Assembly: GCA_009841635.1 (NCBI GenBank)
Contig: VXLJ01000042.1
Span: 1-64,000, forward strand
Source: Gammaproteobacteria bacterium
Lineage (GTDB): Bacteria > Pseudomonadota > Gammaproteobacteria > Pseudomonadales > Azotimanducaceae
Length of the DNA: 64,000 bases
Direction of reading: 5' to 3'
Under the pieces are notes generated by a model. The model ran no database searches and was not told the origin of the DNA. It saw only the letters and a program-made list of their open reading frames with translations. This document shows positions 8,869 through 18,946 of this stretch, piece by piece. Made by a program: the position numbers and the translations under genes. How positions within the stretch are numbered: position 1 is the first letter of the stretch; the number at the start of each line of letters is the position of its first letter.

Positions 8869-8945
8869 TGGCGCACCAGACAGGATTCGAACCTGTAGTC
8901 GCTAGTTTCGTAGACTAGTGCCTTATCCAATTTGGCCACTGGTGC
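8869..8945 (-). tRNA. tRNA-Arg (anticodon ACG)
   Basis: A 77-nt tRNA with encoded CCA. The acceptor GCACCAG pairs with CTGGTGC, the D-arm is normal, and the anticodon stem CTAGT/ACTAG encloses CTACGAA, giving ACG. The T-arm ACAGGTTCGAATCCTGT is intact. The A34 would be deaminated to inosine by TadA to read CGU, CGC and CGA. The csrA-tRNA-Arg/tRNA-Ser arrangement matches E. coli and Pseudomonas. Confidence 0.95.
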
Positions 8946-9021
8946 GAACGAATGCACGCATACATCGGCGTCGCACACGAATGATAGTGTTTAGTTTGTG
9001 GACGAGGTGGTTAAAAGTACG

Positions 9022-9216
9022 CTAGGAAGCTTCTTCGAATTCCGCGTCGTCATCTGGACCCTGTTTTTTTACCCAGATTTCTTCACGATACACCGGATGA
9101 TCCGCCGGTGCTTCGAACCCTATCCGTACTTGGTTCTTTCGTACATTCAGTACCGAAATCTTGATGTCATTCCCGATTCGCACAGATTCGCCGACTCGTC
9201 GGGTCAAAATGAGCAT
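9022..9216 (-). CDS. csrA: Carbon storage regulator CsrA/RsmA
   Basis: A 64-residue RNA-binding global regulator that binds GGA motifs in mRNA leaders and controls carbon flow, motility and biofilm genes. It shows the family start [15 protein letters not shown] and the conserved VRIGFEAP core; the acidic tail is normal. The leader just before ATG reads AAGGGAAGGATTCAT, so the ribosome binding site itself contains GGA motifs. This suggests translational autoregulation, as known for csrA in other bacteria. It lies downstream of lysC (177-bp gap) and upstream of the two tRNAs. Confidence 0.97.
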   Translation of the reverse strand: MLILTRRVGESVRIGNDIKISVLNVRKNQVRIGFEAPADHPVYREEIWVKKQGPDDDAEFEEAS

Positions 9217-9393
9217 ATGAATCCTTCCCTTGATTCAGTTTTCTGCTCTAAATCGAAATGTCTATTACTCCGACATAGCTGCACTATCTTATGAAAATAC
9301 TGCTAAAACTCAATTTGTTAGTGAATTTTCCAATTTATCTATAAATATGCACAGTTGTGTTTTCATTCATATCTGTTGGCTTGCCATGCTGTT

Positions 9394-10614
9394 TTACGTA
9401 TCCAATTCGAATGCATCGTGCAAGCTGCGCACGGCTAATTCGACATAGCGTTCATCAATGACCACCGAAATTTTGATTTCTGAGGTCGAGATCATTTGAA
9501 TGTTTATGTTCTCGTTTGCGAGTGTTTCAAACATCGTCGTCGCTACCCCGGCGTGGGAACGCATGCCAACCCCAACGATGGTTACTTTAGCTATCGAATC
9601 ATCACCTGTGACCGTGCATTCGTTAAACCCATTGTCACGCACAGATTGCTCTAACAGATCTTTCGCGCGAAGATAGTCAGCCCGTTTCACCGTAAAAGAA
9701 AAGTCCGTATGCCCTTCAACACTCACGTTCTGGACGATCATGTCCACCATGATGTCGGCGTCGCCAATCGGACCCAAAATCTTCCAGGCAATACCCGGGA
9801 CATCGTTCACTCGTAACAACGTCAGCTTTGCTTCGTCACGCTCATGCGTGACCGCAGACACGAGTGGTTTTTCCATATGTTCCATTTCTGATGTCACCAG
9901 CGTTCCCTCTCCGTCTTCAAAACTTGACAATACCCGCATTGGCACATTGTTTTTGTGAGCGTACTCGACGGCACGAGTGTGCAGCACTTTAGCGCCGAGG
10001 CTAGCCATTTCAAGCATTTCTTCAAAATCCACGTAAGCCAACCGCGCTGCTTTGTCCACGATCCGTGGATCTGCTGTATAGACGCCAGCCACATCCGTGT
10101 AAATCAAACATTCTGCCGCATCTACGGCATGCGCGATCGCGACTGCTGACGTATCTGAACCGCCACGACCGATGGTGGTCACGTCGCCAACGTCATCGAC
10201 GCCTTGAAATCCGGCAACAACCGGCACTGCACCACGACCCACAACTTCGAGTAATTTGTTGGGTGCTACAAACTCAATCCGAGCGCGTTCGTGACTGCTG
10301 TCGGTCTTAAACGGTATTTGATCGCCTAGAAATGACTGCGAGTCGATGCCACGCTTTTGCAAAGCCATGGCGAGCAAAGCTATCGAAACCTGTTCGCCCG
10401 ACGCCAGCAGCACGTCCATTTCGCGTGACGATGGTCGCTCGGTGATCTCGTGCGCTAACGACGTCAAACGGTTTGTTTCACCGCTCATCGCCGATACAAC
10501 GACAACGATTTGATGCCCGGCTGCCAACGTGCCGGCCACACGATCCGCTACCGCTTCAATGCGTTCGATGGACCCAACCGATGTGCCACCGTACTTATGT
10601 ACTAGCAGGCTCAT
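9394..10614 (-). CDS. lysC: Aspartate kinase
   Basis: Phosphorylates L-aspartate, the first step of lysine, threonine, methionine and diaminopimelate synthesis. The 406-residue protein begins with the kinase motif KYGGTSVGS. The C-terminal third has the tandem ACT domains through which lysine or threonine feeds back. As in many such genes, an internal start could produce a separate regulatory subunit, but none is obvious. The start lies 2 bp after the alaS stop, so it is cotranscribed. The alaS-lysC-csrA order is that of pseudomonads. It supplies the DAP route served by dapC and dapE at 52-55 kb. Confidence 0.96.
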   Translation of the reverse strand: MSLLVHKYGGTSVGSIERIEAVADRVAGTLAAGHQIVVVVSAMSGETNRLTSLAHEITERPSSREMDVLLASGEQVSIALLAMALQKRGIDSQSFLGDQIPFKTDSSHERARIEFVAPNKLLEVVGRGAVPVVAGFQGVDDVGDVTTIGRGGSDTSAVAIAHAVDAAECLIYTDVAGVYTADPRIVDKAARLAYVDFEEMLEMASLGAKVLHTRAVEYAHKNNVPMRVLSSFEDGEGTLVTSEMEHMEKPLVSAVTHERDEAKLTLLRVNDVPGIAWKILGPIGDADIMVDMIVQNVSVEGHTDFSFTVKRADYLRAKDLLEQSVRDNGFNECTVTGDDSIAKVTIVGVGMRSHAGVATTMFETLANENINIQMISTSEIKISVVIDERYVELAVRSLHDAFELDT

Positions 10615-10616
10615 AG

Positions 10617-13235
10617 TTAACTACGTTGCGCTAACCACTGTTCTAACGAAGACAACGCTAACGTGAGCTGTTCTGACGTGGCCGACCCACCAGCTCGAGC
10701 CATGGACGGTTTGCCGCCACCGCGTATGGGCACCAATGTGCCAATATGCTCGAGAATGTCCCGAGCCGAAATGTCTTCGGTCAGTATATTCGCCACACCA
10801 CAAACGAGCTGGCATTTTTCGCCGTCCAATGTAGCAAGGACGATCACGTAATCTTGCAGTCGAGCACGCAGATCATCAAAACTCGCCATCATGGCCGCTG
10901 CATCCCCTTCGACGATAGCTGCGACTAGCGTCGCGCGACCAACATGTTTGGTTTGTGCAGCCAAATCCGAACCGCGCTCACGGAGATTAAGTGACAGGGC
11001 ATCGTCAAGTTTTTTGGTGAGCTCTTTGCGTTCAACTAGCAATTGCTCGATTCGTTTTAACAGCTGCGCATCGGTTGCCGCGACTCGTTCGCCGATTTGC
11101 GACAGCAAAGCCTCTTGGCGTTGGACATCGGCCAATGCGCATCGGCCGGTCACCGCCTCCACTCGGCGTACGCCTGCGGCGATGCCGCTTTCGGCAACGA
11201 TTTTGAACAGTCCAATCTCGCCAAGTCGTGCAACGTGGGTACCACCACAAAGTTCGATTGAGAACGAGTCGGCCATGTTCAGGACTCTTACTTCGTCCCC
11301 GTATTTCTCGCCAAATAATGCGACTGCGCCACTAGCGATGGCTTCATCGTAAGCCAAAGTCTGCGTGACTACCTTGGCATTCGCCTGAATTTGCTCATTG
11401 ACAAGATTCGTGATGGCTAAACGCTCTTCAACAGTAAGCGGTTGATCGTGCGAGAAATCAAAGCGCAGGCGCGTAGCTTCAACTAATGACCCACGCTGTT
11501 GGACGTGATCGCCTAACGTCTGCTTGAGAGCTGCGTGCAGCAGATGTGTCGCAGAATGATTGCGAGCGACGTCTTGTCGATGACGGACATCAACTTGGTA
11601 TTGAATGGCGTCCGTCGTCTTGAACTCACCGCTTTGAGCTTCACCATGGTGTACGAACTGCTCGTTGGCTCGAGTGACGTTGGTTACACTGAATGTTGCA
11701 CCTTCGGTCGAGATGGTGCCAATGTCACCGACTTGGCCTCCCGCTTCACCATAAAAAGCTGTGGCATTAAGCACAATCGCACCAGCTTCTCCCGGCTTCA
11801 ATAAATCCGCTTTTTCAAGCTGGCCCTCGCGGCGGACAAACAACTGTGCAATTTCGGAACGACCGTCAAGAGGTTCGTCGTAGCCGACAAAATCAACGAC
11901 CCCGTCTACGGCAACATCGCCATTGGTAGCGGACTGGAATTGGCCAGCACCGCGTGCGCGCGCTTGTTGTTCGCGCATGAGTTCGTCAAACCGAGCTTGA
12001 TCTATGTTTTTACCGTGTTCGCGAGCGATATCCGCGGTTAAATCAAGCGGAAAACCAAAGGTGTCGTAAAGCTTGAACACCGCATCGCCATTCAAGGTGG
12101 ATCCTGTTGTTTCAGCTATTGTCGTGTCCAGCAACTCCATGCCTCGACTTAGCGTTTCACCGAATCTCGCTTCTTCATCAGCTAAAGCCTTGCGAATGCG
12201 ATCTTGATTAGTACTAAGTTCCGGATACACAGCACCCATAGACTCTAGCAAGGGGTCGATCAGGGTGTGGAAAAAAGCGCTTTTGATGTCAAGCTTGTGG
12301 CCATGACGAAGCGCGCGTCGAATAATTCGGCGCAAGACGTATCCGCGCCCTTCACGATCTGGTAATACGCCATCGGCCATCAAAAAAGCAGCGGAACGAA
12401 CATGATCTGCGATCACGCGACACGAAGGATTCCCCAAAGTGGTTGCTAAATCGTTGGTGCCAGTGATACCAGCAAGTGACCTAAAAATCGGCGTGAAAGC
12501 GTCTATTTCGTAATTGCTCGATACACCTTGCATGACTGCAGCGAGACGTTCTAATCCTGCGCCAGTATCGACGCCAGGTCTTGCAAGCGGTTCTAGTTCA
12601 CCATCTTGCTGGCGATCGAATTGAGGAAACACCAAGTTCCAAATTTCTAGAAAACGGTCGCCATCCTCGTCCTTCGATCCCGGTGGACCGCCCGCAATGG
12701 CAGGACCTTGGTCAAAAAATATCTCGCTACAAGGACCGCACGGACCCGTATCGCCCATCGCCCAAAAATTGTCTTCAATGGCAACGACCCGCGCCGCATC
12801 AATGCCAATCTTGTCGACCCAGAGTTTGCGAGCCTCATCGTCGCTAGGATGAACCGTGAACCAGAGTCGGTCCTGCTCTAGTCGCAAAACGTCCTGTACA
12901 TATTCCCACGCCCACGCGATCGCTTCCTCTTTGAAATAGTCGCCAAAACTAAAGTTGCCTAGCATTTCAAAGAATGTATGGTGGCGCGCGGTATATCCGA
13001 CGTTTTCTAAATCGTTGTGCTTACCACCAGCGCGCACGCACCTCTGGCATGACGTTGCACGACTATATGGCAATGTCTCGACACCAGTGAGCGCATCTTT
13101 GAATTGCACCATACCAGCAACCGTAAACAGGATTGTCGGATCATCGCCTGGGATTAGCGGTGCAGAAGGAACCACCCGATGTCCACGATTGGCGAAATGC
13201 GCCAAATAGGTCGAGCGTATCTCGGCCGTAAGCAT
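10617..13235 (-). CDS. alaS: Alanyl-tRNA synthetase
   Basis: Charges tRNA-Ala and hydrolyses mischarged tRNA. At 872 residues it is full length. The class II catalytic core occupies the first 250 residues, the tRNA recognition helices follow, the editing domain carries HSATHLLHA and CGGTHV zinc-type motifs at about 565 and 665, and the C-terminal C-Ala domain ends in a glycine-rich GGGKP segment. ATG start. It lies between recX and lysC; a -10-like TATAAT 26 bp upstream suggests its own promoter. Confidence 0.97.
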   Translation of the reverse strand: MLTAEIRSTYLAHFANRGHRVVPSAPLIPGDDPTILFTVAGMVQFKDALTGVETLPYSRATSCQRCVRAGGKHNDLENVGYTARHHTFFEMLGNFSFGDYFKEEAIAWAWEYVQDVLRLEQDRLWFTVHPSDDEARKLWVDKIGIDAARVVAIEDNFWAMGDTGPCGPCSEIFFDQGPAIAGGPPGSKDEDGDRFLEIWNLVFPQFDRQQDGELEPLARPGVDTGAGLERLAAVMQGVSSNYEIDAFTPIFRSLAGITGTNDLATTLGNPSCRVIADHVRSAAFLMADGVLPDREGRGYVLRRIIRRALRHGHKLDIKSAFFHTLIDPLLESMGAVYPELSTNQDRIRKALADEEARFGETLSRGMELLDTTIAETTGSTLNGDAVFKLYDTFGFPLDLTADIAREHGKNIDQARFDELMREQQARARGAGQFQSATNGDVAVDGVVDFVGYDEPLDGRSEIAQLFVRREGQLEKADLLKPGEAGAIVLNATAFYGEAGGQVGDIGTISTEGATFSVTNVTRANEQFVHHGEAQSGEFKTTDAIQYQVDVRHRQDVARNHSATHLLHAALKQTLGDHVQQRGSLVEATRLRFDFSHDQPLTVEERLAITNLVNEQIQANAKVVTQTLAYDEAIASGAVALFGEKYGDEVRVLNMADSFSIELCGGTHVARLGEIGLFKIVAESGIAAGVRRVEAVTGRCALADVQRQEALLSQIGERVAATDAQLLKRIEQLLVERKELTKKLDDALSLNLRERGSDLAAQTKHVGRATLVAAIVEGDAAAMMASFDDLRARLQDYVIVLATLDGEKCQLVCGVANILTEDISARDILEHIGTLVPIRGGGKPSMARAGGSATSEQLTLALSSLEQWLAQRS

Positions 13236-13261
13236 GGCTTGGGGGGTTTGAGAGGCGCGGA

Positions 13262-13267
13262 ATTATA
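13262..13267 (-). promoter_or_regulatory. alaS promoter -10 element
   Basis: On the minus strand TATAAT lies 26 bp before the alaS ATG and is followed at once by TCCGCG, a GC-rich discriminator. The -35 candidate CTGAGA, 17 bp upstream, matches the consensus weakly. A GC-rich discriminator is typical of promoters repressed by ppGpp/DksA. Confidence 0.5.
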
Positions 13268-13361
13268 GAAATGCGCCGCTATTTCTCAGACGAACCTCTG
13301 GTTTTAATGAAAATTGGTGCGGCGCAACGCACATCAATCCGATATTTTGGCGTTGTGCAAG

Positions 13362-13817
13362 CTAAATATCTGCCATGGCCTGTCTGGCGATGTGCGATGG
13401 AAAACCACGACCTTCTAAAAACCGCAGACATTTCGACCATTCACTCGAAAATATCTCAGGATCGTCACGTATGCTGCGCAGACGCCTTTTTAGAACGCCT
13501 TGGGCTTTTTCTAGCCAAAAAAGCTCATCGCGAGCAATCATTCGCTCAGCCAGCGACCGGTCAATACGACGTTGTAAAAGGTTGGCGCGAATCTTGAGCG
13601 GTCCTTCGCCTTTGCGAATGCGCTCCGCTGTATAGGCTTCGGCAAATCGCTCGTCTGATAGATAGTTCAGCTCAATAAGGTGAGCGAGAATGTGCTCGAT
13701 CTTCTCGGGGGCAACGTTTCGCTGAATGAGCTTATTTTGAAGTTCGTAAACGGAATGTTCACGCAACGTCAGAATGCGAATCGCCGTATCCAACTCAGGC
13801 GTATTGCGTACGTCCAC
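13362..13817 (-). CDS. recX: Regulatory protein RecX
   Basis: Modulates RecA by binding and capping its filament. The 151-residue protein has the three-helix RecX repeats, with LREHSVYELQNKL near residue 18 and LNYLSDERFAEAYTAERIRKGEGPLKI near 48-75. Start is GTG with no strong ribosome binding site. It follows recA by 108 bp on the same strand, the usual placement, and is probably expressed by readthrough from recA. Confidence 0.93.
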   Translation of the reverse strand: MDVRNTPELDTAIRILTLREHSVYELQNKLIQRNVAPEKIEHILAHLIELNYLSDERFAEAYTAERIRKGEGPLKIRANLLQRRIDRSLAERMIARDELFWLEKAQGVLKRRLRSIRDDPEIFSSEWSKCLRFLEGRGFPSHIARQAMADI

Positions 13818-13925
13818 TAGCTATCGGTTTCGATTGCAGTACCGTTCAAGAACCGTAGATTACACAACAAGCAATGCGAAGCGCCTTGATGCTGACGCTT
13901 CACATGCAGTGTCGAATGCTGAGCT

Positions 13926-14987
13926 TTAGTTTGCGCCGTTCGCGGTTGCTTTTTCGGCTGATTCAGATGCGTCATCGGCAGCAGCCGCCGTTTTCTTCTT
14001 CGGTAACAGGCGTTCTCGAATTTGTACTTCTAACTCACTTCGCACCGGATCGTTTTGTTGCAGCCAGTCAGACGCGTTCTTACGTCCTTGACCTATGCGT
14101 TCACCGTTATATGAGAACCACGTACCGGATTTTTCAATCAGGCCTTCCTGAACACCGAGATCCAGAATCTCGCCATTTTTATGGATACCTTCGCCATAGA
14201 GTATTTCGAACTCGGCTTGACGGAATGGTGGCGCGACCTTGTTCTTCTGTACCTTCACACGCGTTTGGTTGCCAACCACCTCGTCCCCACGCTTAATTTG
14301 GCTAATACGCCGAATGTCCAAGCGTACGGAGGAGAAGAATTTCAAGGCTTGACCGCCGGAAGTTGTTTCTGGTGAACCAAACATGACGCCAATCTTCATA
14401 CGAATTTGATTGATGAAGATAACCAGCGTATTGCTTTGTTTAATGTTGCTTGTCATCTTGCGCAATGCTTGACTCATGAGTCGTGCTTGCAGGCCGACAT
14501 GCGTGTCGCCCATCTCACCTTCGATTTCCGCTTTCGGCGTCAATGCCGCTACAGAATCGATCACGACGACATCGACGGCCCCAGAGCGAACGATGTTGTC
14601 GCAAATTTCCAAGGCTTGCTCACCCGTATCGGGTTGTGAAACCAGCAAATCGTCAATGTTTACGCCTAATGTTTCAGCGAATATCGGATCCAATGCATGC
14701 TCTGCATCGATGAAGGCACATGTGCCGCCCGTCTTCTGAGCTTGCGCAATCACGTGAAGCGTCAGCGACGTCTTACCGGATGATTCTGGACCATAAATTT
14801 CTACAACGCGCCCGCGTGGCAAACCGCCAACACCTAAAGCGATGTCCAGTCCAAGCGAACCAGTGGGAATAACTGGAATGGCTTCAGTCTCGTGGTCACC
14901 CATGCGCATGACCGCGTTTTTGCCGAATTGGCGTTCAATTTGTTCAAGTGCAACTTTAAGAGCTCGATCTTTAGCAGTATCAGTCAT
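13926..14987 (-). CDS. recA: Recombinase RecA
   Basis: Strand-exchange ATPase for homologous recombination and SOS induction. The 353-residue protein has Walker [11 protein letters not shown] near residue 66, the conserved EHALDP segment, the L1/L2 DNA-binding loops (including the [17 protein letters not shown] region split across 193-210) and an acidic, alanine-rich C-terminal tail. ATG start with a strong AGGAGG site. It is divergent from mutS. No canonical CTGT-N8-ACAG LexA box is visible in the 111-bp intergenic region (see findings). Confidence 0.98.
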   Translation of the reverse strand: MTDTAKDRALKVALEQIERQFGKNAVMRMGDHETEAIPVIPTGSLGLDIALGVGGLPRGRVVEIYGPESSGKTSLTLHVIAQAQKTGGTCAFIDAEHALDPIFAETLGVNIDDLLVSQPDTGEQALEICDNIVRSGAVDVVVIDSVAALTPKAEIEGEMGDTHVGLQARLMSQALRKMTSNIKQSNTLVIFINQIRMKIGVMFGSPETTSGGQALKFFSSVRLDIRRISQIKRGDEVVGNQTRVKVQKNKVAPPFRQAEFEILYGEGIHKNGEILDLGVQEGLIEKSGTWFSYNGERIGQGRKNASDWLQQNDPVRSELEVQIRERLLPKKKTAAAADDASESAEKATANGAN

Positions 14988-14992
14988 TTCAA

Positions 14993-15016
14993 CCTCCTAT
15001 TGATTCGTACATTATA
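14993..15016 (-). promoter_or_regulatory. recA -10 element and ribosome binding site
   Basis: On the minus strand TATAAT at 15011-15016 is followed by AGGAGG at 14993-14998, 5 bp before the recA ATG. The resulting leader would be only about 20 nt. Sequence upstream is AT-rich with no good -35 hexamer. Confidence 0.5.
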
Positions 15017-15098
15017 TACAAATTAACAGAGAAATTGTTAGAAAATTAAAATCCAAGCTGTCGAAGTTTTTAGTAGCCGTGCATATTAGTCTGTAATC

Positions 15099-17669
15099 GT
15101 GTCCACCACTGAAGACACTCCGCTCATGCGCCAGTATCTTGACATCAAGGCGCAGCATCCGAACACGCTTTTGTTTTTTCGGCTGGGCGATTTCTATGAA
15201 CTGTTCTTCGACGATGCTGCTCGCGCTGCTGAACTGCTCAATATCACGTTGACGGCACGAGGCAAAAATCGTGGCGAACCCATACCCATGTGCGGTGTGC
15301 CAATACACGCCGCGGATCGCTATTTACGCAATCTTGTTGAGCTAGGTGAATCAGTCGCAATCTGCGAGCAAGTTGGCGAGATAACACCCACGACCAAGTT
15401 AGTTGACCGCGAAGTCACGCGAATCGTAACCCCCGGCACGCTGACTGAAGAAGCGCTTGTCACAGATACTCAAGATAGCGCGTTGTTGGCCATTAACGCC
15501 ATCGATGCGAGCCTAACGAGATTTGCCGTGGCATGGCTCAATCTGTCTAGCAGTGAATTCAGCGTCGCCACAGCCCGTTCACATGAAGCCCTGCGCGCCC
15601 TCGTCGAACGCGTGCAACCCGCAGAAATCATCGTGCCTGAATCTCAAAAGCTGCCGCTCGAACGGTTCCGCACAACGCCTTATGACCAGTTCAAGTTTCT
15701 TCCTGATCTGGCGGGCCGTGCATTGCGTGATCATTTTCAAACGCACGATCTGACCGGCTTCGGTCTAGCCGACAAACCACATGAAATCGGCGCAGCCGGT
15801 GCGGTCCTTGCCTATGCGAAACGTGCGACGCAGCAAGATTTGGCGTTCTTAACGCAACTTCGTTGGGATTTCGATGAAGACCGCATTCGCATTGACGCGC
15901 AAAGCTTGCGCGATCTGGAAATCACGCGGCGCCTAGCGGACGGCAGCGACGACGGCACGCTCGCAGCTTGCGTGGACCTCACTACAACCGCCATGGGTGC
16001 GAGGTTACTTCGGACCTGGTTGTGCGCACCGCAACGCGACTTAGGAGAAATTAAGCGGCGCCACGACGTCGTGCACGAGCTGTCTGCGAACCATGTAACT
16101 GAAGCTGTGACAGACGCTCTGAAACCCGTGGGCGATATGCAGAGAATGGTTTCGCGACTTGCCTTAGGTCAAGCATCGCCGCGGGACTTGGCGCGTCTCG
16201 CACTCGGCCTCAAAGCGTTCGAATCCATTCAAGCCTTGTGTGCCGACTTGCCACGAACTGCTGAATTTGACTCGCTTAGTTCGATCGATGCACTGCATTC
16301 GACTCGCGAACTCATCGATGGCGCACTCGTAGCAACACCGCCTGCCAATGGGCAAGCAGGTGGCATGATCGCCGACGACTACAGCGTCGAACTTAAAGAA
16401 CTGCGCGACATACGAAAGAACGCTAGTGCAATCCTGCATTCGTACGAAGCGCTGCAGCGCGAAACCACTGGCGTCTCAAATTTACGTGTGGGCTACAACC
16501 GTGTCCACGGCTACTACATTGAAGTACCGAAATCGGCCTCATTCGATATACCAGTGGATTTCGTGCGCCGGCAAACCTTGAAAAACACCGAGCGCTACAT
16601 TTCAGACGAATTGAGGAGTATCGAGGAACGCATCCTCAATAGCGAAGAACAAGAACGCGCGCTAGAGCGTCAATTGTGGGAGCAACTCACGGCGACGCTT
16701 CAGGAGCGAGTCGCAGACCTGCGTACCATCGCGGATGCTCTCAGCCGTATTGATGTGCTCAATGCATTCGCTGAAGGGTGTCAGCGACATCAGCTCGTCC
16801 GCCCTACATTTACGCACGCCTCGGTATTGCGAATCGTCAACGGTCGCCACCCAGTGCTCGACTTCGAACCTACAACGACGTTCGTGCCGAATTCCATTGA
16901 ACTGAATTCTTTGCGTCGCATGTTGATCGTCACCGGCCCGAACATGGGTGGTAAATCCACCTACATGCGGCAGGTGGCACTTATCGTGATCATGGCACAT
17001 GCAGGTGCATTCGTCCCTGCCGATAGCGCGGAACTAGGTCCCATCGACCAGATTTTCACCCGCATTGGTGCCTCCGACGATTTAGCCGGCGGGCGTAGCA
17101 CATTTTTTGTCGAAATGAGCGAAACTGCAAACATTCTGCACAACGCCACCGCAAATAGTCTTGTTCTGCTGGACGAAATCGGACGTGGGACGAGCACCTA
17201 CGATGGCCTGGCACTCGCGTTATCGATCGCAGAAGATCTGCTGGAACGCGTCAGCGCTTTCACGTTATTCGCGACGCACTATTTTGAACTGACAGCCCTC
17301 GCAGACGGTCCCAACGCCGCCGCAAACGTTCACATGGAAGCCGTTCAGCATCGTGGCAAAGTTGTGTTTCTCTATGCCGTCAAAGAGGGTGCGACCTCGC
17401 ATAGTTACGGCATTGACGTAGCGAAATTAGCTGGTGTGTTACCGCAAGTGATACAGAAAGCGCGGCGTCGCTTAGCGGAACTAGAGAAAACGGCGATCAA
17501 ACCTGAAAATGACGCCTTGGGGCTATACGAAGATAACGACGGCAAGGGTGCGGAGCACCACCGAGCTATCGTGTCGGAATTGGCTGAACTTGACGTCGAC
17601 GAAATGACCCCTCGCGAAGCGCTCGATGTGCTCTATCGACTCGTGCGGTCGGCCCGACAGGTCGAATAG
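15099..17669 (+). CDS. mutS: DNA mismatch repair protein MutS
   Basis: Recognises mismatches and small loops and starts methyl-directed repair. The 856-residue protein has the mismatch-wedging motif GDFYELF at residues 31-37, connector and lever domains, the ATPase with Walker [11 protein letters not shown] near 612, Walker [14 protein letters not shown] near 688, and a C-terminal tetramer-type helical tail. GTG start. Divergent from recA. It heads a plus-strand run and is followed 8 bp later by the PLP enzyme gene. Confidence 0.98.
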   Translation: MSTTEDTPLMRQYLDIKAQHPNTLLFFRLGDFYELFFDDAARAAELLNITLTARGKNRGEPIPMCGVPIHAADRYLRNLVELGESVAICEQVGEITPTTKLVDREVTRIVTPGTLTEEALVTDTQDSALLAINAIDASLTRFAVAWLNLSSSEFSVATARSHEALRALVERVQPAEIIVPESQKLPLERFRTTPYDQFKFLPDLAGRALRDHFQTHDLTGFGLADKPHEIGAAGAVLAYAKRATQQDLAFLTQLRWDFDEDRIRIDAQSLRDLEITRRLADGSDDGTLAACVDLTTTAMGARLLRTWLCAPQRDLGEIKRRHDVVHELSANHVTEAVTDALKPVGDMQRMVSRLALGQASPRDLARLALGLKAFESIQALCADLPRTAEFDSLSSIDALHSTRELIDGALVATPPANGQAGGMIADDYSVELKELRDIRKNASAILHSYEALQRETTGVSNLRVGYNRVHGYYIEVPKSASFDIPVDFVRRQTLKNTERYISDELRSIEERILNSEEQERALERQLWEQLTATLQERVADLRTIADALSRIDVLNAFAEGCQRHQLVRPTFTHASVLRIVNGRHPVLDFEPTTTFVPNSIELNSLRRMLIVTGPNMGGKSTYMRQVALIVIMAHAGAFVPADSAELGPIDQIFTRIGASDDLAGGRSTFFVEMSETANILHNATANSLVLLDEIGRGTSTYDGLALALSIAEDLLERVSAFTLFATHYFELTALADGPNAAANVHMEAVQHRGKVVFLYAVKEGATSHSYGIDVAKLAGVLPQVIQKARRRLAELEKTAIKPENDALGLYEDNDGKGAEHHRAIVSELAELDVDEMTPREALDVLYRLVRSARQVE

Positions 17670-17677
17670 TCAAAACA

Positions 17678-18946
17678 ATGCAACCTAGCTATAGGCTCAA
17701 CATGGCAGATGATCTTCTTGAGCGACGCCAAGCGATATTTGGTCGTGGCGCGCATCTTTTCTATCAGGAACCACTCACCATCGTCAAAGGTGATGGCGTC
17801 CATCTATTTGACGTTAGCGGCAAGTCTTACATTGACATGTACAACAATGTGCCATGCATTGGTCACTGTCATCCGCATTTAGTAGCGGCTATTCACGACC
17901 AAGTCCGTACCCTAAACGTACACAACCGATATCTCCACGACGGCATTCTGCGTTACGCCGAGCGATTGGTAGCAACGCATCATGACGGTATCGAAGCCGT
18001 CGTCATGTCCTGCACGGGTACGGAAGCGAACGAGGTGGCCATGCTCATGGCGCGAACCGTTACGCAAGGTGAAGGCTTTATTTGCACCGACGCCGCCTAT
18101 CACGGGAATTCAGCCGCCGTGCGTCAACTAACCCGTGCGCGCAATTCGAAACTCATCAAGCCAATTCCCTTCCCCGAATCGTATCGATGTAATGAAGAGG
18201 ACAAAGCCGCGTATTTCATTGAGCAGCTAGAGGCGCAAATCGCTGCGTTCAAACGCGATAACGTGAAATTCGCAGGCCTATTGATCTGCTCACTCTGCGC
18301 AAACGAAGGCTTGCCGGACATACCAGATGGTTTTATGGCGGCAGCCGTTGAATGCGTCCACCAAGCCGGTGGCGTTGTCATTGCAGACGAAGTTCAAGCA
18401 GGACTTGGACGGAGCGGTCGCTGGTGGGGTTACGAACTTAGTCATTTCCGCCCCGATATCGTGGTCATGGGTAAACCTCTAGGCTCTGGGGTGCCATTAG
18501 CGGCCACCGCATCCTCGCGGCAATTCGTCGAGGAGTTTCGCACCAAGAGCGGGTACTTCAACACCTTCGCATCATCGCCTCTGCAGGCGGCTGCAGGCAA
18601 CGCCGTGCTGAATGTTTTTGAACAGGAAAATCTTGTCGACAATGCCGCGCGCATAGGCGCTTATCTCGCCGAGCAACTTCAAGCAATCAATGTAGACGTT
18701 GCAGAGGTAGGCGATACACGTCAAAAAGGTCTATTTGTCGCTATCGAATGGGTCGAATCAAAAGCAACCAAACAACCTGACCGCACTGGGGCAGTAAAAG
18801 TCGTGAACGCATTGAAGGAGCGTGGATTCCTCATTGGCAATGCCGGCGCTTTTGGCAATGTCTTGAAATTGCGTCCACCACTGGTATTCGCGCAAGAGCA
18901 TGCGGACGCGTTCCTCGATGCGTATCGAGACATTGTGAGTGCTTAA
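17678..18946 (+). CDS. Class III PLP aminotransferase / phospho-lyase-like enzyme
   Basis: A fold-type I PLP enzyme of the class III (omega) aminotransferase family, 422 residues. Motifs visible: GHCHPHL, SCTGTEANEVAM (phosphate-binding region near 110-120), AYHGNS, VIADEVQAGLGRSG and the PLP-lysine motif VVMGKPLGSG near 262-270. It overlaps by 8 bp a kinase gene of the aminoglycoside phosphotransferase family. That pairing, also found as fusions in some bacteria, is typical of the AGXT2L subgroup, which removes phosphate and ammonia from phosphoethanolamine or phosphohydroxylysine. A plain transaminase remains possible. Start ATG at 17678, with an alternative ATG at 17702. Confidence 0.8.
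   Translation: MQPSYRLNMADDLLERRQAIFGRGAHLFYQEPLTIVKGDGVHLFDVSGKSYIDMYNNVPCIGHCHPHLVAAIHDQVRTLNVHNRYLHDGILRYAERLVATHHDGIEAVVMSCTGTEANEVAMLMARTVTQGEGFICTDAAYHGNSAAVRQLTRARNSKLIKPIPFPESYRCNEEDKAAYFIEQLEAQIAAFKRDNVKFAGLLICSLCANEGLPDIPDGFMAAAVECVHQAGGVVIADEVQAGLGRSGRWWGYELSHFRPDIVVMGKPLGSGVPLAATASSRQFVEEFRTKSGYFNTFASSPLQAAAGNAVLNVFEQENLVDNAARIGAYLAEQLQAINVDVAEVGDTRQKGLFVAIEWVESKATKQPDRTGAVKVVNALKERGFLIGNAGAFGNVLKLRPPLVFAQEHADAFLDAYRDIVSA

Noticed and set aside
10891-11352. Plus-strand 153-codon open frame inside alaS
   Set aside because: Serine/arginine-rich shadow of the alaS reading frame.
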